A stretch of DNA of 45,628 bases from Flavivirga aquatica. Its GTDB lineage: Bacteria; Bacteroidota; Bacteroidia; Flavobacteriales; Flavobacteriaceae. The stretch is from NCBI RefSeq assembly GCF_001747085.1, contig NZ_MDJD01000044.1, positions 1 to 45,628 of the forward strand. Direction: 5' to 3'. This document shows, piece after piece, positions 9,585 through 18,462 of this stretch. The first letter of the stretch is position 1; the number at the start of each line of letters is the position of its first letter. The notes below the pieces were generated by a model. That model was not told the origin of the DNA. It worked only from the letters and a program-made list of their open reading frames with translations, and did not search any database. Made by a program: the position numbers and the translations under genes.

Positions 9585-9719
9585 ATGTTATATAATAAGA
9601 AAAAAACAGGTTTAAAAAAAAGATTCCGTTCAACTGTATTACCTAATACGATAGGAGATGCAGTAAAGAGACGAAGAAAACAAGCAAAGAAACTGCTTAA
9701 TGGCAAACCCAAAAAATAA
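9585..9719 (+). CDS. Putative 44-residue highly basic small protein
   Basis: An open frame from ATG 9585 to TAA 9717-9719 encoding 44 residues. About 40% are Lys or Arg, including KKKTGLKKRFR near the start and VKRRRKQAKKLL further on, with almost no acidic residues. It ends 9 nt before the parC ATG and starts 61 nt after the zinc-ribbon gene, so it fills most of an otherwise empty 205-nt gap. Charge and a mixed PNTIGDAV core are consistent with a nucleic-acid-binding or ribosome-associated small protein, but I do not recognise it. Biased composition could also be chance in an A-rich region; conservation would decide. Confidence 0.5.
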   Translation: MLYNKKKTGLKKRFRSTVLPNTIGDAVKRRRKQAKKLLNGKPKK

Positions 9720-9728
9720 CAGCTATTA

Positions 9729-12407
9729 ATGATAGAAGAAGAAAACGATGATTTAACTAATGAACAAGGCGAGCCTCAAGAAACTATTACCCGAGTCACG
9801 GGTATGTATAAAGACTGGTTCTTAGATTATGCTTCTTATGTTATTTTAGAACGTGCAGTACCCGCTATAGAAGACGGTTTTAAACCAGTGCAACGTCGTA
9901 TCATGCATTCTATGAAAGATTTAGATGACGGACGTTATAATAAAGTAGCGAATATAGTAGGGCATACCATGCAATATCACCCACATGGAGATGCAAGTAT
10001 TGCTGATGCTATGGTACAAATTGGACAGAAAGATTTGTTAATTGATACTCAAGGAAACTGGGGTAATATTTTAACAGGAGATCGAGCTGCAGCATCTCGT
10101 TATATTGAAGCTCGTATTTCTAAATTTGGATTAGATGTCGTTTTTAATCCTAAAATTACCAAATGGCAAGCCAGTTATGATGGTCGAAGAAAAGAGCCTG
10201 TAAATTTACCTGTTATGTTTCCTTTATTGTTAGCGCAAGGTGGAGAAGGTATTGCAGTAGGTTTATCGACTAAAATACTGCCGCATAACTTTATTGAGCT
10301 TATAGATGCTTCCATTAAGCATTTACAAGGAAAACGTTTTACTTTGGTTCCTGATTTTCCAACCGCAGGAATTGCCGATTTTTCTAATTATAATGATGGA
10401 TTACGAGGAGGGAAAGTACGTGTGCGTGCAAAAATTTCGCAATTAGATAAAAATACCTTAGTTATAACGGAGTTGCCTTTTAGCACAACAACAACGTCAT
10501 TAATAGACTCTATATTAAAGGCTAATGATAAAGGGAAAATTAAAGTTAAAAAAATAGAAGACAATACAGCCGCAGAAGTTGAAATCTTAGTACACTTACC
10601 GTCTGGATTATCACCAGATAAAACGATTGACGCTTTATATGCTTTTACAAGTTGTGAAAGTTCTATATCTCCTTTAGGTTGTGTTATCGAAGATAATAAA
10701 CCCTTATTTGTTGGAGTATCAGAAATGTTGCGCCGTTCAACAGATAACACTGTTCAGCTTTTAAAACAAGAACTAGAAATAAAGTTGGGAGAGTTTGAAG
10801 AGCAATGGCACTTTGCATCTTTAGAACGTATTTTTATTGAAAATAGAATCTATCGAGATATTGAAGAAGAAGAAACTTGGGAAGGAGTTATAAAAGCAAT
10901 AGATAAAGGATTACAACCACATATAAAACATTTAAAACGGGCTGTAACCGAAGAAGATATTGTTCGATTAACAGAAATCCGAATCAAACGTATTTCTAAA
11001 TTTGATATAGATAAAGCACAACAAAAAATTGATGCTTTAGAAGAACAAATAGCTGAGGTTAAGCATCATTTAGCTAATCTTATTGATTATGCTATTGCTT
11101 ATTTTATGAGGCTTAAAAAGGAATATGGAGAAGGTAGAGAACGTAAAACAGAAATAAGAGCTTTTAATGATGTTGATGCAACGAAGGTTGTTATAAGAAA
11201 TACTAAGCTCTTTGTAAACAGAGCAGAAGGTTTTATAGGTACCTCATTACGTCGCGATGAATATGTTGGAGATTGTAGTGATATTGATGATATTATTGTA
11301 TTTACAAAAGAAGGTAAAATGATGATTACCAAAGTAGATACTAAAACTTTTATAGGTAAAGATATTATTCATATTGCGGTCTTCAAGAAGAAAGATAAGC
11401 GTACTATTTACAATATGATTTATCGTGATGGTAAAAATGGATCATCGTATATTAAGCGCTTTGCCGTTACTGGAGTTACCCGTGATAAAGAATATGATTT
11501 AACAAATGGTAATAAAGGATCAGTTTGCTTGTATTTTTCGGCAAATCCAAATGGTGAAGCTGAAGTTATTACAGTTTTACTAAAACAAGCGGGAAGTGTT
11601 AAGAAATTAAAATGGGATATTGATTTTGCCGATATCCTTATAAAAGGCCGTGTTTCAAAAGGAAATGTGGTAACAAAATATCCTGTAAAGCGTGTAGAGT
11701 TAAAAGAGAAAGGTGTTTCTACTTTAAAACCGAGAAAAATTTGGTTTGATGATACCGTTCAGCGTTTAAATGTTGATGGAAGAGGAGAATTAATAGGTGA
11801 ATTTAGAGGTGAAGATAAATTACTTATCATCACACAATCTGGGGTAATTAAAACAGTTACTCCAGAAGTGACCATGCATTTTGATAATACTATGATTATT
11901 ATGGAAAAATGGTTACCTAAAAAGCCAATATCAGCGATCTATTATAATGGCGAAAAAGAAATGTATTATGTAAAACGTTTTTTAATAGAGCAGGAAGGAA
12001 GAGAAGAATCGTTTATTTCAGATCACCCAAACTCGCAATTAGAAATTGTTTCTACAGACTGGAAGCCTATGGCCGAGGTTGTTTTTGTTAAGGAACGAGG
12101 AAAAGATAGAAAAGATAATTTAGAAGTTAACCTTGAGGAGTTTATTTCTATTAAAGGAATAAACGCACTAGGTAATCAACTGACAAGAGAGAAAGTTAAT
12201 CAAGTAAATTTATTAGATCCATTACCATATGAAGCTCCAGAAGAAGTACATGCAGACGACTTAGAGGTTGTAGATGAAGTAGAAGTTCAAGTCAAAGAAG
12301 GAGAAACGATAACTAATTCATCTTCAACAGATGCTGGAGATGTAAATGGCAAGAGTGAATCTAATCCTACAGAAGATGACAATGAAGATCAAACAGCATT
12401 ATTTTAA
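9729..12407 (+). CDS. parC: DNA topoisomerase IV subunit A
   Basis: An 892-residue breakage-reunion subunit. The winged-helix/tower core starts at about residue 20. The catalytic tyrosine is Y125 in AAASRYIEARI. The HPHGDAS segment (residues 84-90) marks the quinolone-contact helix. A coiled-coil stretch (about 425-460, DKAQQKIDALEEQIAEVKHHL) precedes a C-terminal domain weaker than the gyrase beta-pinwheel, with no clear GyrA-box QRRGGKG. The protein ends in an acidic, low-complexity tail (about 830-892). No GyrA box and the parE linkage support topoisomerase IV. Its start lies 9 nt after the small basic ORF, so translation may be coupled. Much longer than E. coli ParC (752), in line with Bacteroidota homologues. 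Confidence 0.94.
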   Translation: MIEEENDDLTNEQGEPQETITRVTGMYKDWFLDYASYVILERAVPAIEDGFKPVQRRIMHSMKDLDDGRYNKVANIVGHTMQYHPHGDASIADAMVQIGQKDLLIDTQGNWGNILTGDRAAASRYIEARISKFGLDVVFNPKITKWQASYDGRRKEPVNLPVMFPLLLAQGGEGIAVGLSTKILPHNFIELIDASIKHLQGKRFTLVPDFPTAGIADFSNYNDGLRGGKVRVRAKISQLDKNTLVITELPFSTTTTSLIDSILKANDKGKIKVKKIEDNTAAEVEILVHLPSGLSPDKTIDALYAFTSCESSISPLGCVIEDNKPLFVGVSEMLRRSTDNTVQLLKQELEIKLGEFEEQWHFASLERIFIENRIYRDIEEEETWEGVIKAIDKGLQPHIKHLKRAVTEEDIVRLTEIRIKRISKFDIDKAQQKIDALEEQIAEVKHHLANLIDYAIAYFMRLKKEYGEGRERKTEIRAFNDVDATKVVIRNTKLFVNRAEGFIGTSLRRDEYVGDCSDIDDIIVFTKEGKMMITKVDTKTFIGKDIIHIAVFKKKDKRTIYNMIYRDGKNGSSYIKRFAVTGVTRDKEYDLTNGNKGSVCLYFSANPNGEAEVITVLLKQAGSVKKLKWDIDFADILIKGRVSKGNVVTKYPVKRVELKEKGVSTLKPRKIWFDDTVQRLNVDGRGELIGEFRGEDKLLIITQSGVIKTVTPEVTMHFDNTMIIMEKWLPKKPISAIYYNGEKEMYYVKRFLIEQEGREESFISDHPNSQLEIVSTDWKPMAEVVFVKERGKDRKDNLEVNLEEFISIKGINALGNQLTREKVNQVNLLDPLPYEAPEEVHADDLEVVDEVEVQVKEGETITNSSSTDAGDVNGKSESNPTEDDNEDQTALF

Positions 12408-12447
12408 CTGTGAAAGCATAAATAGAAGAATGAATTCATATAATATA

Positions 12448-12486
12448 CGACCATCCAATAATTTAACCTAAATTATTGGATGGTCG
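12448..12486. repeat. 17-bp perfect inverted repeat downstream of parC
   Basis: CGACCATCCAATAATTT (12448-12464) and its exact reverse complement (12470-12486) flank a 5-nt loop. It lies 40 nt after the parC stop and 56 nt before the next start. It could terminate parC transcription, but neither side has a T run, so Rho-independent termination of the usual kind is doubtful. It could instead stabilise the 3' end or be an operator-like site. Confidence 0.6.
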
Positions 12487-12541
12487 TCCCACACGAGTAG
12501 TAACTATTCATGTTTAAACAAATTGTGAATAATTTGAAATT

Positions 12542-13390
12542 ATGGACATAAGTATTATTGCAATTTATGGCTTATTATTATGTGGTGTTTTTTCTTTAGG
12601 AACAAAATTCAAACTACTAAAAAGAATACCTCTATGGCTGTTTTTTTTAACGATTTCATTCATTTTAGCTATAGTTAACGAAAAAGCTTCGTTTTTTTCA
12701 TTAGTTTATACTATAGTTTTAGGCTTTTCTGTCTATTACTATTATCAAAAAAAATATATACTACTATTCTTTTTAATATTAGCTTTATCTATCCCTTTAG
12801 CTTTTCATTTCTCAATTCTTGACTTTAATAATTATAGGTATTTACGCAATATTATTTTAACAGGTAGCTCTAGTCCTTATAGTTTGTATTTCAATTTAGA
12901 TAAAACTATAGTAGGGATGTTTATAATTGGCTTTTGCTTGGAGTATAAAAAAGTAGAATTTCTACTAATTTTAAAATTAGTAGTTATAAACCTTTTATTA
13001 ATGGGGCTTATTTTCTTTGTTTTGGCAACTGTATTAGGTTATAGTAAATTTGAGCCAAAGCTACCTTATTTTACTCCCGTCTGGGTTCTTGTCAACTTAT
13101 TTTTTACATGTATGGCTGAAGAAGCTATATTTAGAAAACTGATTCAACAAAGAATACACGATTCATTATCAGGGAAATATGCTTTAGTTTTAAGCGTATT
13201 AATAGCTTCTTTAGCATTTGGATTAGCACATTTTAGTGGAGGTATAGCTTATATCGTTTTGGCTTCGTTGGCAGGAATGTTTTATGGCTATGTTTATTAT
13301 AAATCAAAAAGAATTGAAAGCTCTATACTTTTACATTTTGGATTTAATTTACTTCACCTTTTACTATTTTCTTATCCTGCTCTTAAATAA
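12542..13390 (+). CDS. CPBP-family intramembrane metalloprotease (CAAX protease-like)
   Basis: A 282-residue polytopic membrane protein with about eight hydrophobic segments. The ABI/CPBP active-site motifs are all present: EExxxR at E193/E194/R198 (MAEEAIFRKLI), FxxxH at residues 226-230 (FGLAH), and HxxxN at H265-N269 (HFGFN). The family cleaves prenylated proteins in eukaryotes and handles bacteriocin maturation, immunity or other membrane substrates in bacteria. No bacteriocin precursor is evident nearby, so the substrate is unknown. Its stop lies 15 bp from the stop of the convergent CarboxypepD_reg gene. Confidence 0.9.
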   Translation: MDISIIAIYGLLLCGVFSLGTKFKLLKRIPLWLFFLTISFILAIVNEKASFFSLVYTIVLGFSVYYYYQKKYILLFFLILALSIPLAFHFSILDFNNYRYLRNIILTGSSSPYSLYFNLDKTIVGMFIIGFCLEYKKVEFLLILKLVVINLLLMGLIFFVLATVLGYSKFEPKLPYFTPVWVLVNLFFTCMAEEAIFRKLIQQRIHDSLSGKYALVLSVLIASLAFGLAHFSGGIAYIVLASLAGMFYGYVYYKSKRIESSILLHFGFNLLHLLLFSYPALK

Positions 13391-13405
13391 TAATAAATAC
13401 TTTAT

Positions 13406-14668
13406 TTATGCCTTTTTTAATTGCTTACGTATTTTTGCAATAGCAGATTCAATAGATTTTTCAGGTTCAATAATATTATATTCACCCCAAAACTTAGGGT
13501 CTGAAAAACCGGAAGCACGTTGCATTAATATCGTTGTAGGGTATAGCATTTTGTTTTTGACTTTAACAATTTTTGAGTTTTTAATTTCCCAATCTGTTAT
13601 AGCCATTTCACTATTTAATGTGTAAACACTATTAAATAATTTGTCTTCCCAGTTTATTTTAAAAGTTAATTGGATATTACTGTAGGCATAATGCCATTTA
13701 CCATTTTGAATTCTGTAGTTAACCCTATAAGCTGCCTTTGTTGGGTATACATTTGCCTTTTTTGGTTTTTTGCGCACAAATAGATCCCTAGAAAGCGCCT
13801 TGTTTTTAACATTTAAACTATAAACTGCATTTATAAGTGCAAACGTTTCAGCATCAATATAAAGTTTCCCATAGTACATTGGAGCTTTTATAGTTTTATA
13901 TTGTTTGAAATTTACAACATAAACAAGCTTACCATTAATATTAGTAGATTTATCAAATTTAAAGTCATAATAATTTACACTTTCTTCGGTAAAAATAAAT
14001 TCAGGATATTTTATAATATCTGTATATAAATTACTAAAAGGGCCGCCTTGAAGTTTTAGCACTAAAGTATCTAGTCTTGTATAATCTGTTTTTTTTCTAG
14101 CTTTAATTAATTCAATTTTATCCTTTCTTAAGTTGTAGTAGGGTTGCTTGTGTATTTTTACAACAGCCTCAGATAACGATGCATTTCTTCTCCTTTTTTT
14201 TATAGTTTCTCTATAAAAGGCAGTCATTAACGTATTGTTATTATTATAAATAGAACTTTTCTTTTTTAATGTTTCTAACACCAGAGATTTAGGGTTTGAT
14301 GGTTTTGCCATTATATTAACAGTATTTAGCTCTGTAATAGCAGGAACTAAAGTTATTCGTGTTTTGTTTTCTAGAGAAGAAATGTTTATTTCTTTTTTTT
14401 CATAACCTAAATGAGAAATAATTAAAACGCCATCTATATAGTTTTTGGGTATTTTTAAAAGAAACTCACCATCATTATTTGTAATCATGCTAATATTAGA
14501 ACCATCTATAATTAAATTACAAAAAACTAAAGGCGCTTTAGTTTTTTGATCAACTACAATACCTTTAATTTCTTTAATAGATGCTGTGTTTTGAGCATTT
14601 AGATATATCGTATTTGAAATAAAAAGTATGAATACTATTTTTAGTATTATTAGGATATTATTTTTCAT
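13406..14668 (-). CDS. CarboxypepD_reg-like secreted/envelope protein
   Basis: A 420-residue protein with a signal peptide (residues 1-25, ending NAQN). A CarboxypepD_reg-like domain occupies about 32-115 (KGIVVDQKTKAPLVFCNLII, then DGEFLLKIP and IISHLGYEKKEI), the same sandwich fold as found in front of TonB receptors. The rest is a beta-rich domain with no plug or full barrel, so it is not a receptor. Similar Bacteroidota proteins carry DUF5686-like C-terminal regions; I am not certain of that match. Its role is unknown, presumably periplasmic or outer-membrane associated. Transcribed alone, convergent with the CPBP protease. Confidence 0.75.
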   Translation of the reverse strand: MKNNILIILKIVFILFISNTIYLNAQNTASIKEIKGIVVDQKTKAPLVFCNLIIDGSNISMITNNDGEFLLKIPKNYIDGVLIISHLGYEKKEINISSLENKTRITLVPAITELNTVNIMAKPSNPKSLVLETLKKKSSIYNNNNTLMTAFYRETIKKRRRNASLSEAVVKIHKQPYYNLRKDKIELIKARKKTDYTRLDTLVLKLQGGPFSNLYTDIIKYPEFIFTEESVNYYDFKFDKSTNINGKLVYVVNFKQYKTIKAPMYYGKLYIDAETFALINAVYSLNVKNKALSRDLFVRKKPKKANVYPTKAAYRVNYRIQNGKWHYAYSNIQLTFKINWEDKLFNSVYTLNSEMAITDWEIKNSKIVKVKNKMLYPTTILMQRASGFSDPKFWGEYNIIEPEKSIESAIAKIRKQLKKA

Positions 14669-14836
14669 GACGAGGGTAGTTTGAATAGCTTCCTTTAAAA
14701 TACAAAAAATAATGTTAAGTTGTTGTAATTTAGGTGTATTTTATGAGGTTTAACTTGGTGTTTTAACATTTTTATTTAAAAGACCATAAATTTCTAATCA
14801 TACTTTGTGTTAATTACTAACTGGATGTAGTTCTAT

Positions 14837-14880
14837 AAAACTTTAAACGATAACTATTAATAGTTATCGTTTAAAGTTTT
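14837..14880 (-). terminator. 44-nt perfect palindrome overlapping the peroxidase stop codon
   Basis: Arms 14837-14858 and 14859-14880 are exact reverse complements with no spacer (22 bp each). The axis lies inside the minus-strand stop codon of the di-haem peroxidase gene (TAA at 14857-14859). The last seven sense codons are thus within one arm, and the stem ends in an A/T run. A strong transcription terminator is the simplest reading. Confidence 0.65.
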
Positions 14881-16650
14881 CATAAAGGCTATTATAGCTT
14901 TTATTTCATCGTCAGATAAATTTAAATTATCAAAAGGTAAAGTTTGTAATGGTAAGTTAAAACCTAAACCAGCTCCACCTCCTTTGTCGTAAAAGTCTAA
15001 GACTTCTTCTAAAGAATTGTAAGCACCATTATGCATATAAGGGGCTGTTTTTTCTATATTTCGAATAGTTGGTGTTTTAAATGCTCCTTTTCTTTCTGTA
15101 GTATTAAAAATATGTTGCCTACCTAAATCATGAGATAACTCTTTGTTAGAGTTAGTTTTTGGGATGCCAATGATTTCTAATTCGGTATCTGTAAAATTTG
15201 GCGGCACAGTGCCATTAAATGTTGGAGGAAAGTGGCAAGTAGCACATGCAGCTTTACCCATAAATAAGTTGAATCCTCTTTTTTCTTGGGCTGTTAAAGT
15301 AGCTTCTTTATTATTAATATTGTTGTCAAACTTAGAGTTAAAAGGGTTTAAGGTTCTAACATAAGATGAAATAGCATGTCTAATATTAAAATTGTCTCTT
15401 CCATTGTTGTATAAAGAATCTAGCATGTGCTTATATTCTTTATTCTTTTTTACTCTAAAAATAATAGAATCCATAGACATGTTAAATTCATCATGATTAT
15501 TAACAACACCAATTATTTGTCCTTCTAAACTTCCGGCACGAGCATCCATAAAGTATAGTTGTTGGTATGTAGCATAAGTTAGGGTAGGGGTATTTCTTGT
15601 TTGCTTATTATTAAAGGTAACTCTACCATCTGTAAAACCTTTTTCTTTTATATGGCAAGTAGCGCAAGCCATATTGTTCGATTTAGAAAGGTTTTTATCT
15701 TTAAATAATTTTTTTCCTAAGTCTATTTTTTGTTTTAGGTTGGTTGTATCAGATTTGTAATCTGAGAAGAAATTGCTATTCAGCGTTTTTTCGGAAAATA
15801 GAGAGGTCAACTCGTTCGATAAAGCTAATTCAAAAGGAAATTTAACATTCCAGTCCTTTTGGGTATTGACAAGAAGTTCTAGTTGTAGGTGAATATGATT
15901 TTTAATAAAAGAAAATCTATCAAAACTATCAAAATCATTATTTAGGGCTTGTCTTGCTTTAGAAATTGAGTTTAAAAAATCGCTGTATAATGCTTTCGAC
16001 TTAAATTTAGTTTCAGTTAATTTTATTATTTCCTCCAATGTTTGATAGGTATAATTACTTTCTAATAAGGATTGACCTAGAACAGGAGAATCGAAGCCAG
16101 TGATACCTGTAGTTGCGATACGAACAATTTGATGTCTTAGTAACCAAATAATATGATAATCTCTTAAATTGATTCGAGTGTTCTTTCTTACCAATTTCAA
16201 TCTACTACTTGTAATTGTAATAATTTCTTTAAGCTTTAAAGAATCTATAGTAGGCTCATGTAGCAATTCTTCGATTACCTGAAAACCAAAAGGTTTTTTT
16301 ATTTTAATGTCTGTTGGATCATCTTCAGAAACCTGTAAAATGTTAGGAGCATTTAAAGATTTATAATTATTTTGATCCACATAAGATAGAATGGGCTCAG
16401 CAAGTTTGAAATGCATTCTTGCTTTCTTGTAAAGGTCTATTTCTTTTTTTATGTTTTTAGAATTTGTTATTGAGTCTAAAGTATTAATGCAAATACTTAA
16501 TTCCGAATTAAATATCTTTTCTATTTCACCACTTAAAGAAATAGGTTCTATATATGTTTGCTCTTTTTTACAAGCAATTCCTGTTAAAAGCAAAAGACAT
16601 ATACATGTTGTATATGCCTTTACTCTTATAATAAATAAGTTTTTATTCAT
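14857..16650 (-). CDS. Imelysin-like domain fused to di-haem cytochrome c peroxidase/MauG, lipoprotein
   Basis: A 597-residue lipoprotein (lipobox LTGIAC, Cys27). Residues about 40-265 resemble the imelysin-type helical domain found ahead of MauG-like peroxidases in Bacteroidota. Its GFQVIEELL (122-130) aligns by eye with the imelysin GxHxxE motif, with His replaced by Gln, and a TGITGFDSPV motif follows at 181-190. The C-terminal half is a di-haem peroxidase with two CxxCH sites at 329-333 (CATCH) and 469-473 (CATCH) and a distal PYMHNG motif at 537-542. The family reduces H2O2 or, in MauG, oxidises a partner protein. The gene starts 10 nt after the stop of the PhoX-like lipoprotein gene, so the two are almost certainly one operon. 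The oxidised partner is unknown. Confidence 0.88.
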   Translation of the reverse strand: MNKNLFIIRVKAYTTCICLLLLTGIACKKEQTYIEPISLSGEIEKIFNSELSICINTLDSITNSKNIKKEIDLYKKARMHFKLAEPILSYVDQNNYKSLNAPNILQVSEDDPTDIKIKKPFGFQVIEELLHEPTIDSLKLKEIITITSSRLKLVRKNTRINLRDYHIIWLLRHQIVRIATTGITGFDSPVLGQSLLESNYTYQTLEEIIKLTETKFKSKALYSDFLNSISKARQALNNDFDSFDRFSFIKNHIHLQLELLVNTQKDWNVKFPFELALSNELTSLFSEKTLNSNFFSDYKSDTTNLKQKIDLGKKLFKDKNLSKSNNMACATCHIKEKGFTDGRVTFNNKQTRNTPTLTYATYQQLYFMDARAGSLEGQIIGVVNNHDEFNMSMDSIIFRVKKNKEYKHMLDSLYNNGRDNFNIRHAISSYVRTLNPFNSKFDNNINNKEATLTAQEKRGFNLFMGKAACATCHFPPTFNGTVPPNFTDTELEIIGIPKTNSNKELSHDLGRQHIFNTTERKGAFKTPTIRNIEKTAPYMHNGAYNSLEEVLDFYDKGGGAGLGFNLPLQTLPFDNLNLSDDEIKAIIAFMKTLNDNY

Positions 16651-16660
16651 AGAGAATTTA

Positions 16661-18226
16661 TTATCTTTCTAATCCTGTAATTACGTGTAAAACAGAACCT
16701 TCTTTTCTTGATCCCTCTATAACAGAGTTTGCTTTAGGATCTGTAAAAGCAGAGCCATCTGCAGGTTCCCAACCATGGTTTTGTGTAATTAATAAGAATG
16801 TGTTTTCTCCGTTATTAACAGTTTCGGTAACATCAATCATACCTGTTATTTCCCACATTTTAGAAGTATTACCATAGCTTTGCTTAGCAGCTTCTTCTTG
16901 ATCACATTCTAAAACAGTTTTTAAGTTTTCTGTAGTTAAGTTATATTGGTATAACTTAGCGTAACCTGTAATGTTTGGATTTAAAGAAGCGTATCCATTA
17001 GGGTCTTCTTGGATATAAACATAATTTTCTGTTGCTAAAATATTATCTGGAGAGTGGAAACCATCTGCTTTACCACCAACTTTATCGCCATCTAACACAC
17101 AAGTTATTTTAGCTTTTAAATATCTGTTATGAGGCACATTTTTGTCATCTACAGTTAACATATTTCTGTCTAAAACAACTTTATATACACGTCCTAGTCG
17201 ACTTCCTTTGCCAATTAAGTCTGATTTGTCACGACCAGTTACAGCAAAATAAATTTCTCTTTCGTTAGAAGGGGAACCTTTTCTCCAATCAATATCTTCT
17301 AATCTAGAGAAACCCATAACACCTTTACTTTTAGCTTCTGCATCTAATAAATCAAGTTGAGTTTCATTTAATTCTACAAACTCAGCTTGATATTCGGTGC
17401 CTTCAATCATATCGATTTCAAAGTTTACACCAGCAGTAGTTACTTTTAAGCCGTATAATTTACCGTTGCTTAAATCACCTCTATTACCTACATACATTCC
17501 TAATTGACCAGAAGGGACTGAGTTGTCTGCGTGATCATCACCTATAAAAGCAACTGTTTTTCCTGCAAAAGCATTTTTTCCAATTACAACAGCATTTTCG
17601 GTAGACCATTGACCTAGTTTAGGTAGCATTACCGCTACATCTGCATTGTCTGCAGATTTATATGGATTAGTTGCAAAAACACCTTTTGAAGAGCCTCCCC
17701 ATTCTCCACCAGATAAATACATTGGACCAAACCCATGCTCTTCTGGTGTAACTAAAGAACCAGAACATTGTGCTGTAAATGCCGTTGCAAAAGCATTTAA
17801 AATATATTCACCATGCATAGGTTTTAAATCACTATTTAATTTAATTCTAGCTATAGAATAATCTGCTTCTATATTATTAATTAAAGTAAAAGTACCATCA
17901 GCTTCAGCTAATAAACCAGCTCCATCTGCCATAGAACCGTAAACGAATTCAGGTGTGCTTTCTAATACATCTTCAGAAGATAAAATTGGAGTTACATTAA
18001 TAGAAGAAGAAAAAGTAGCATCTATTTTTAAAAAGTTTGGAGTTTTTGAAGCTTGTAAGGCAATTAACTCATCTGGAGTAGGCGTGAAATCTTCTCCATT
18101 TTCACCGTCTTTTCCGTCTATTCCATCAAGACCATTTTTGCCATCTTCTACGTCACAGCTCGTTAATATTGTGCTAGTGGAGGTTATTACCAGTGATAGT
18201 AAAAAAAGTTGTAGTAATTTTTTCAT
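16661..18226 (-). CDS. PhoX-like (DUF839) lipoprotein with collagen-like linker
   Basis: A 521-residue lipoprotein (lipobox LTSC, Cys24). Six GXX triplets without proline (residues 29-46, from GKNGLDGIDG) make a collagen-like spacer right after the lipid anchor. The main domain looks like the PhoX/DUF839 beta-propeller: CSGSLVTPEEHGFGPMYLSG near 150, DDHADNSVPSGQLGMYVGN, an EDIDWRKGSPSNEREIYFAV strand, and GFHSPDNILATENYVYIQED, comparable to the PhoX NPDN strand. PhoX enzymes are Fe/Ca-dependent phosphatases, but the metal ligands could not be confirmed by eye and another hydrolase or binding role is possible. It is first in an operon with the MauG-type gene. A -7 element lies at 18265-18272. 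Confidence 0.65.
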   Translation of the reverse strand: MKKLLQLFLLSLVITSTSTILTSCDVEDGKNGLDGIDGKDGENGEDFTPTPDELIALQASKTPNFLKIDATFSSSINVTPILSSEDVLESTPEFVYGSMADGAGLLAEADGTFTLINNIEADYSIARIKLNSDLKPMHGEYILNAFATAFTAQCSGSLVTPEEHGFGPMYLSGGEWGGSSKGVFATNPYKSADNADVAVMLPKLGQWSTENAVVIGKNAFAGKTVAFIGDDHADNSVPSGQLGMYVGNRGDLSNGKLYGLKVTTAGVNFEIDMIEGTEYQAEFVELNETQLDLLDAEAKSKGVMGFSRLEDIDWRKGSPSNEREIYFAVTGRDKSDLIGKGSRLGRVYKVVLDRNMLTVDDKNVPHNRYLKAKITCVLDGDKVGGKADGFHSPDNILATENYVYIQEDPNGYASLNPNITGYAKLYQYNLTTENLKTVLECDQEEAAKQSYGNTSKMWEITGMIDVTETVNNGENTFLLITQNHGWEPADGSAFTDPKANSVIEGSRKEGSVLHVITGLER

Positions 18227-18264
18227 AATTTGATAAGGATATTTTTGTGGTTATTATTTCCTTA

Positions 18265-18272
18265 CAAAATTA
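18265..18272 (-). promoter_or_regulatory. -7 promoter element (TAATTTTG, minus) for the PhoX-like operon
   Basis: Read on the minus strand this is TAATTTTG, an exact TAnnTTTG match 38 nt before the ATG at 18226. No well-placed -33 element was found; a TTGG lies only 13 nt upstream. Confidence 0.4.
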
Positions 18273-18462
18273 TCATTAACGATTCCAATGTTTGTTAAGT
18301 TACTAATGTGGTTTTATTAATTTAGGGTTATAGTAATGTTAATAAGGTTACATAACTATTAATAATTATAATAGATTTGTTGAAGTATATTATGAGTGTA
18401 TTAATCTTTAAAAGAAATCTAAGTATATACTAACTATATATTTAGTTAAAAATATGTTAGGA

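Noticed and set aside
10388-10750. 120-codon minus-strand frame within parC
   Set aside because: Lies opposite a conserved topoisomerase core and encodes no recognisable domain.
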